Shown here: in pieces, positions 58,021-64,000 of the stretch
Position numbering within the stretch: the stretch's first letter is position 1
How the letters are laid out: the number at the start of each line of letters is the position of its first letter
Assembly (NCBI GenBank): GCA_009617715.1
Contig: VTFK01000123.1
Span: 434,001-498,000, forward strand
Reading direction: 5' to 3'
Origin: Plectrocnemia conspersa
Taxonomy: Eukaryota; Arthropoda; Insecta; Trichoptera; Polycentropodidae
Length of the DNA: 64,000 bases
Notes under the pieces: generated by a model
Seen by the model: the letters and a program-made list of their open reading frames with translations, nothing else
The model's database searches: none
Told to the model about the DNA's origin: nothing
Program-made: the position numbers and the translations under genes

Positions 58021-61000
58021 ATTTTATAACACGACAAATTTATTGTGTAAGTTGTTTTTCAGATTTTGTCTTAAATAATTATTATATATTTCTGAGCAAT
58101 CAACTCCAATAGATTTTTAGATTTTTCTCATTTCACATATAAGCTCTACTAAAGAGAAATTATTACCACCGTTTTATATCTAATATCTATTATTTTTTTC
58201 GTATAGCTGTGATTGATTCATAATAGTAAATAACATCACCCAAATATAAATATAATCCTAATATTATGGGTTCACGATTAAAGTAATCGAATCAGATATT
58301 ATATACATAAATATATGTATGTACTTCATGGTAATTTGTATTTCAGACAAAATTAAGTTAATGAAACAGATTTTTTGCGTATGTGTTTCGGCACAGTTAC
58401 CCCAATGAAAAAGTGGAACTTGAATCATATTACATCGATTCGAATGGTTTCGTTTTTACTTTTCAACATTTTCAGTGTTACGTAACCAAAACCTGTATCT
58501 TACAAAAAGGGTCACAATAAACATTTCCTCGTCCGCGATGCATCGTCAGAAGGCTTTTCGATACTATACAAAAAATCGTTGATACATCGAGCTTTCACTT
58601 TTTTGTCAAGTTGCAATAATACACAAGAATGCATACATAATTACAAAATTGTATTATGACATGTTTATGGTAGGTACATAGTCGAAAATAATCACGCAAG
58701 CTTTAATTATTATTATGGAAGATGTCGATTCGATAAAATTTTAAATATATAAAATATTTTAAATTGTTATTTCGTTTAGTAACTTTTAGACATTAAAAGT
58801 TAATATGTAAAACTGAAACAGGAATTTTTTTACCCGTTTTATCAACTTTCATGGCATCTTTTTATAGATCTGAAATTGAGATTCGCGTTCTATTTTCACA
58901 TTCTGCATCCGAAGCTGACGAAATTTTTTTGCAATCGTGTTTTTAATCTGTAATTTATAATTAGCTGAAGCTTTAAGCTTTGATATGAGCAATTTAACTA
59001 CTTTCTTCGAAACTCGTCTGAATTAATTATTCAACATAAGAAAGTTCCTAAGAATATTTTTACGGACTATTTTACCTTCTCTGTTTTTGGATACGTAGCT
59101 ATAAAATATTGATTTCTATAAAGAATTTTAGTGTTCCACGTGAAGAAAGTATGTTTGTTTATACGCATCTTTGGTCAAACAAAACACGAGTGAAATCGTA
59201 ACATCCAAGTTTAGTATGTTTATCCAGGTATAATGCATTGGGCAAACGCCTGTCATGCTGCAATGGAGTATTTAAAAAAATATTTATTTATGTGTCTGTA
59301 TCTTCTTCATTTAAGAAAAAATCAGCAATTTTTTCTTTTTCTTCGTGCGAGCTGAACCTGCGTGGAATAGGAACTCGAAGGACTAATAAAAAACACTTTG
59401 GATGGCTTTATTTTTATTGTGTGTTGTATTTTACTTCTACATAACATTATACGTAGGCTCACCACTGCGTCCGCGCAGTACGGAAGCCAGTAGTATAAGA
59501 ACAAGTGAAGTGGGAGTTTCCTGCTCGGCTTGGGCTTTTGGCACTTGTAATGGGCATTTTCAAAATAAGGCAAAACAGAATCTTGATATAATACATGCTG
59601 TCTGATTATATAAAATACAACAATTAATATTTTCAAGCATTACATAAATATTTAGAATATAGTTAGTATTATCTAAATTGAATAAAAATATTATGAATGG
59701 ATTATATTTTATTTATATTACAAACTCAATCGAAAATTATTTTAAAATTTATTAATAATTAAAATATTTTATTCAAAAATATAATTAAATGTTTGGTTCG
59801 TAACTTCGCTAAAACAACAATTTTTGTTCCAAAATCGTAATTATAGAAAATAAAAAAAAGTTGTATTATATTTAGAACCAATAAATATATGTTTTATAAA
59901 AATGATTATCTGATTTATAAGAAGCTTTCATTACATCCAAAAATCGTATTGTATCTAAAATGCAATAAATGCAATCAATCCGATAGTTTTCTATATTTAT
60001 TTAGTAAAAAAACATTTTATAAAATCACTCAAAATAAAATTTAATTATTTTACCATATAAAAATAATTTTAGCCAATTTTAAAACCAATAATAACATTAT
60101 TTATTGCATATTCTATAACATATTTTTTTATTTCTAATGATTTTAATTAAAACTTAATTGAATTAAACGAGGATATATTTTTAAAACATTTTTATTTTCA
60201 ATTTAACATCTTGTAAGTTTTATTGAAAACTACAAAATAATATAAATATAATAACTATTATATAATACTTTTTTTGTAAATAGTTTGTCGAATGGAAGAA
60301 GAAAGAGGATTAACCACAAACATGTGACAGAAATCGTCACATCTAGACAAAATTCCACTAACTATCATTAAAATACATCCTAAAAGATGTAAGAATCACT
60401 AAAAATGCACACAAAGGGCAACATTCAATCGAATATTTCTTAAATACGAATGTTTTCCTTTATGTACCATAACACATTTCTATTCTATGTAATCATGCAC
60501 TACTTAATTATTCTATTAATTCATTGCATGATTTTATATAAAATATAAATTATAATTAAATTATTGTGTTGCAAAGAATTAACACGCAACTTTAAAATTA
60601 AAAATAAAATAAAACGATTGTACTCTGAGTGAAATATAATATATTATATTTTTAATATATTAATAATCGGTTTTTCTTTGCATAATAAATTCTTGATAAA
60701 AATGTTTTTATAACAAAGTCACTATTGATATGACATAAATTTGTATTAGATCATTTAATTCAATGCAACATCTAAAAAATATATCAGTAGGAATATCTGA
60801 ACTGTATATTATGATATAAAGAAAGTTTAAACTTATAAATTACCCAACTTAATTGACCCTTACACAAATACATTGATTCGTCAATTCACATTCAAGTACA
60901 TTTAATTGATTTTGGTATAATTTCACGTTCCAAAGCTCCGATCAGTCTAAATTTATAAAAATGGTATAACTATCTAATAAGGATTGCTTTGTCAACCACA

Positions 61001-61170
61001 TCTGTATTTTTATTGCAAAATCCATGCCTTTTATTCGATAAAATCATCTTTGAATGTGTATTATGTAAATAAATGCATAACGTTTGTATTGAATTCGGTT
61101 TAGATTATATGAAACAGAATATGGTCAACAAGAATATAATGTAAATATAACAATGGCATATTTGTTTTGT
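58021..61170. other. AT-rich spacer with one LINE tail
   Basis: A LINE 3'-end fragment of family L1a lies at 59215-59295 (ATAATGCATTGGGCAAACGC, CATGCTGCAATGGAGTATTT, A-rich tail). Positions 59640-60840 are extremely AT-rich with no feature. Overlapping frames at 59238-59636 on both strands look random. Confidence 0.45.
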
Positions 61171-61178
61171 GACTTAAC

Positions 61179-61381
61179 ATCCCTGACTCGACAAGAGACT
61201 AGCGAATCTGAAGATGCGCAGCCAGCTGAAGTAGTCGGACGGATGGGGTACTCCGTTGGGGCTCGCTCCGGAGCCGTGAGACTCGGCCCGCGACGGAGCT
61301 CGGTTCTCAGACCGAGAAGGAGACTTCTTCTCTAGCTGCTTCTTGTCTGACTTAGTGAAAGCTGGAGACTTCATCTTCTTT
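61179..61381 (-). CDS. Candidate start-codon exon of an unidentified gene
   Basis: A strong minus-strand acceptor, GTTTATTTTTCAG (AG at 61383-61382), is followed by AAAGAAG and ATG at 61374-61372 (A at -3). The frame is 66 codons, open until TAA at 61176-61174. A possible donor, GGAT|GTTAAG, lies just before the stop at 61179/61178. The peptide is Lys/Ser-rich and disordered at first (KSPAFTKSDKKQLEKKSPS), then SENRAPSRAESHGSG, then the more hydrophobic PSDYFSWLRIFRFASLL. The segment is much richer in G+C than its flanks. Leading acceptor plus ATG mirrors the layout of both desaturase genes. I do not recognise the protein; downstream exons were not identified. Confidence 0.5.
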
Positions 61382-61789
61382 CTGAAAAATAAACGATATA
61401 CCGTTGAGACAATTGAGCTTTACACAATAGAGACACGTTATGTAATAACTAGCATGCACTAGAAGTGATTCCAACGGAGACAAAGGGCAATTGTTTTATA
61501 TGTGTGGTATATAATTTCACTTGTAGTGAAATGCAGGTGAATGCATTATTCGAAGAGTTTCTAACACTGTATTTATTACTCACAATTCAGATTTTTTTAA
61601 GTAATAAGTAATTTTAGTAATTTTTCTAATATATTTTTTACCATAAAATTAAAATTCTATTATTTTATGGGTTACTAAAAAATTATCCAACTTCAGTTTC
61701 CTAACTTCTTAAAAAAAAAACACAAATTTAAGATTGAACATTTGATGTATTTCATTAATTATGAAAAATAATATCATATATAATAAATA

Positions 61790-62350
61790 GCCGCCTCTAA
61801 ACTTTTTGCAGCAGTCAATCGTTTCGATGACTATTTCTTACATTTCGAACGGTATCTCGGCTATAACTTGTTGATGTTGGTTTTTATATGCTCCAACGTT
61901 TCAGGCTTATCGGCGTAGACATGACCCTTAGTGTAACCTCCCAAAAAATCAACAGTGTTAAATCGCACGATCTTGGCGGGCAATTGACGTCACCAAAACG
62001 TGATATAATGCGATCTGGGAACTTTTTACGCAAAGCGTCTTATTAGAACCACATATCTTCCACGTTAATATATTCGATTTCTTGCGCCTATAACGCTCAC
62101 CATCGACTATTACAGTCCGACATTCATAGTTTGCAAAAAAGTAAGGCCCAATGACGCCGCCTGACCACAATGCGCACCAAACAATCGCATTTTTGCCATT
62201 TAATGCTCTCTCATGAATCATTTTACTTGCCCCATATGTGGAAGTTTTGCTTGTTAACATACCCAGAAAGGTGTAAATGTACCTCATTAGAGAAGAAAAT
62301 CTCACTGCCCTATTTTGTAATTTTTGCAACATCCTTTTATCTAATTCATA
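61790..62350 (-). pseudogene. Tc1/mariner-class (DDE) transposase, broken
   Basis: On the minus strand, VNKQNFHIWG is followed by VWCALWSGGVIGPYFF and VDGERYRRKK. After frameshifts come DVNCPPRSCDLT, then GHVYADKPETLEHI and a C-terminal CCKKxRGG-like end. These are the ordered blocks of a common insect mariner-class transposase (consensus VWCxLWSGGVIGPYFF; DVNWPPRSCDLTPLDFF). The segment with the WFQQDGA(T) catalytic motif is missing or frameshifted, and stops interrupt it, so it is inactive. Confidence 0.8.
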
Positions 62351-62384
62351 ATAATATATAGAGATGGCAATACTGGTAGTACCG

Positions 62385-63030
62385 ATCAGGGACGTCATTT
62401 TAGAATTTTCCAGGGGGTAGGACGAAAATTGGTCAGTCAGTGGTCGTTTTTTAATATTTCGAATTTATAAAGACTCTCTGTATTTCATTAAATCACATTT
62501 TTCTGACCAAATCCATTAAATGATGTCTCTGTATAGAATCTACATCAAACGCTGTAAAATCGTGCCGTCGCAGTGGATCTCAGATATCTTGCGTTCATCT
62601 TAATACTTTTTATTACAATATTACGATTTACAATAAGTGAGAATCGAATAAATTATATCTAAACCGAATTTTGAGCAATAGGAGGGCGCAAAAAACAATT
62701 ATCCCTTCTCAGAAGTCAAAAATCCACGTCAAAAGCAATAAAATCGTGTCGGTGCCGTTGCAGTGGGAACGCTCGATAACGAATGTCTGTCTGTACTTCT
62801 TCTTTCGCTTATTTTTCCCTAAGAGATGAGTTGAGTTAGTTTGTACTTTGGACTTGAGCTAGTGAGTCATGATGGGTTTGGTTAATTCGTGTAGATTAGG
62901 TTTGGGTTTTAACAGCAAGTGTACGTTTCGCAACTGTTAAATTAAGTATCATAGACATTTTAGAGCAGCATATAATTTCACTAGCGCCTATCATTTAAAT
63001 TATATTTTCAAAAGGCCAAATTGTCTAGGA
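62385..63030 (-). repeat. Dispersed repeat family A, copy 5 (reverse)
   Basis: GGGACGTCATTTTAGAATTT at the left end; then CGATTTACAATAAGTGAGAA and TTTTGAGCAATAGGAGGGCG; then, reversed, TACTTCTTCTTTCGCTTATTTT and GTACGTTTCGCAACTGTTAA. The module orientations are mixed as in copy 2, supporting an inverted-repeat architecture for the family. Confidence 0.6.
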
Positions 63031-64000
63031 CTAAAACGGTTATGCAGTATATTTTTACTTTCTTAGCAGACCTGATAATAAACATTTTTCCTTATACTTA
63101 ACTCAACCAGTGTATTCTTAGATTAAATCATCGATTCAATGAAAGCTTTGTTACAAAATTGCTAGTAGCATTTGCTTTTATTTTCTTTTCCTAGTAAATC
63201 TGACTACATGGAGAGATCTTGTCGCGTGATTTGACAAGACGAACCGTCAACGTCAAATCAGACATGTCACCATCATGTGGAAGAAATGCGTTCATCACGC
63301 CGTCTGAATGCAACACAATAGTTCAAAGCTGCGTGATAAATATGTAAGGCATAAGAACAATGAGTGCCGTTTGGATAAAACCACATTCCTCCGCGGCCTT
63401 TTATATCACTATACTTTTACGTAGGAAACATATTATCCAGATTAATATAAACCAAAAACAATTCTGAGATAATTACAATTCTCATGCAAAATTTATGACT
63501 TCACCGTCATAATTCATCGCCGATAGGTCGCAAGAGTGGGCAGAGATCTTTGGACTAATGAGGGCATCGGCTTCTTTCAAAGTGATTGCATAACATCTTC
63601 AAAAATAGCTAAAAAGAGCGTCTCTATTAAAACTCCGTCTTATTCGTACCTGCTATCGTAGACATTTTACATTTAGATTTATTGTATATAATTGATAGGG
63701 CTCTATATACTCGTCGCATCGTGGGAAAAATCTATGGAAACTATTCTAAATGCTCATGTTATTCAGATCACGTGCAATACGCTTAGTACATTCACTTAAA
63801 ACATGCATTTATATGCTTAATTGTACATTTTTGCTGTGATTCATAGATGAATACTGACATTAATTGAAAAGAACGTATATGGGTCCAATCGATCAAAGAA
63901 GACAACTTATAAAATGTTGTTTCAAAAGTTTCTGAACTTTTATATTAGTACGTCAATGAGACGTTATAGCTATAGAATCTGTCTGACAGATTTCATTAAT
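63031..64000. other. Right-edge spacer
   Basis: No gene, repeat family or RNA recognised. Confidence 0.4.

Noticed and set aside
1..64000. CRISPR arrays, rRNA genes, bacterial insertion sequences, prophage
   Set aside because: No regularly spaced short repeats, rRNA signatures or bacterial gene organisation. All secure genes are spliced and eukaryotic.

Overview
This window is a strongly AT-rich piece of an animal nuclear genome, almost certainly an insect. The evidence is spliced acyl-CoA desaturase genes of the insect delta-9-like type, introns of several to nine kilobases, and many relics of Tc1/mariner, pogo/Tigger, hAT and non-LTR elements of insect type. Nothing in the sequence fixes the order or species. 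There are no bacterial operons, CRISPR arrays or rRNA genes.

The two secure genes are paralogous membrane fatty-acyl-CoA desaturases, both on the minus strand and arranged head to tail. Desaturase B (17146-22905) is complete: five coding exons splice into a 386-residue protein with all three histidine boxes and the extra Asn/His metal ligands of the family. Desaturase A lies downstream of it (5' UTR exon near 11930-12090, start-codon exon 9697-9844, second coding exon 315-445). It runs off the left edge after its first histidine box. Both enzymes would sit in the endoplasmic reticulum and put a double bond into fatty-acyl-CoA with cytochrome b5 as electron donor. In insects this serves lipid homeostasis and cuticular hydrocarbon or pheromone precursors. 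Which chain length or position each prefers cannot be read here.

Right of desaturase B, 22906-64000 is gene-poor. Two isolated minus-strand exon candidates have splice signals and short open frames but no recognisable family: 61179-61381 (with a start codon) and 44303-44407 (with a stop codon). CpG-rich islands near 26180-26640, 49100-49260, 49850-50100 and 55117-55460 may be promoters or non-coding first exons. The one ending at 55117 has a very good minus-strand splice donor.

The rest is repeats: a degenerate ~0.4-1 kb tandem repeat in the desaturase A intron (1100-3900); a ~165-bp tandem array (24230-24735); an internally deleted Tigger element with TA target duplication (34994-35992); a pogo-like MITE (19381-19563); a hAT-type MITE with a perfect 8-bp target duplication (20718-20969); three broken Tc1/mariner-class transposases; several LINE 3' fragments; possible solo LTRs; and at least three dispersed fold-back families.

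I did not find a convincing new biological system. The observations most worth checking are a 25-bp wobble-only hairpin inside the desaturase A intron, the long fold-back at 46937-47196, the shared LINE 3'-terminal hairpin, and the two orphan exons.
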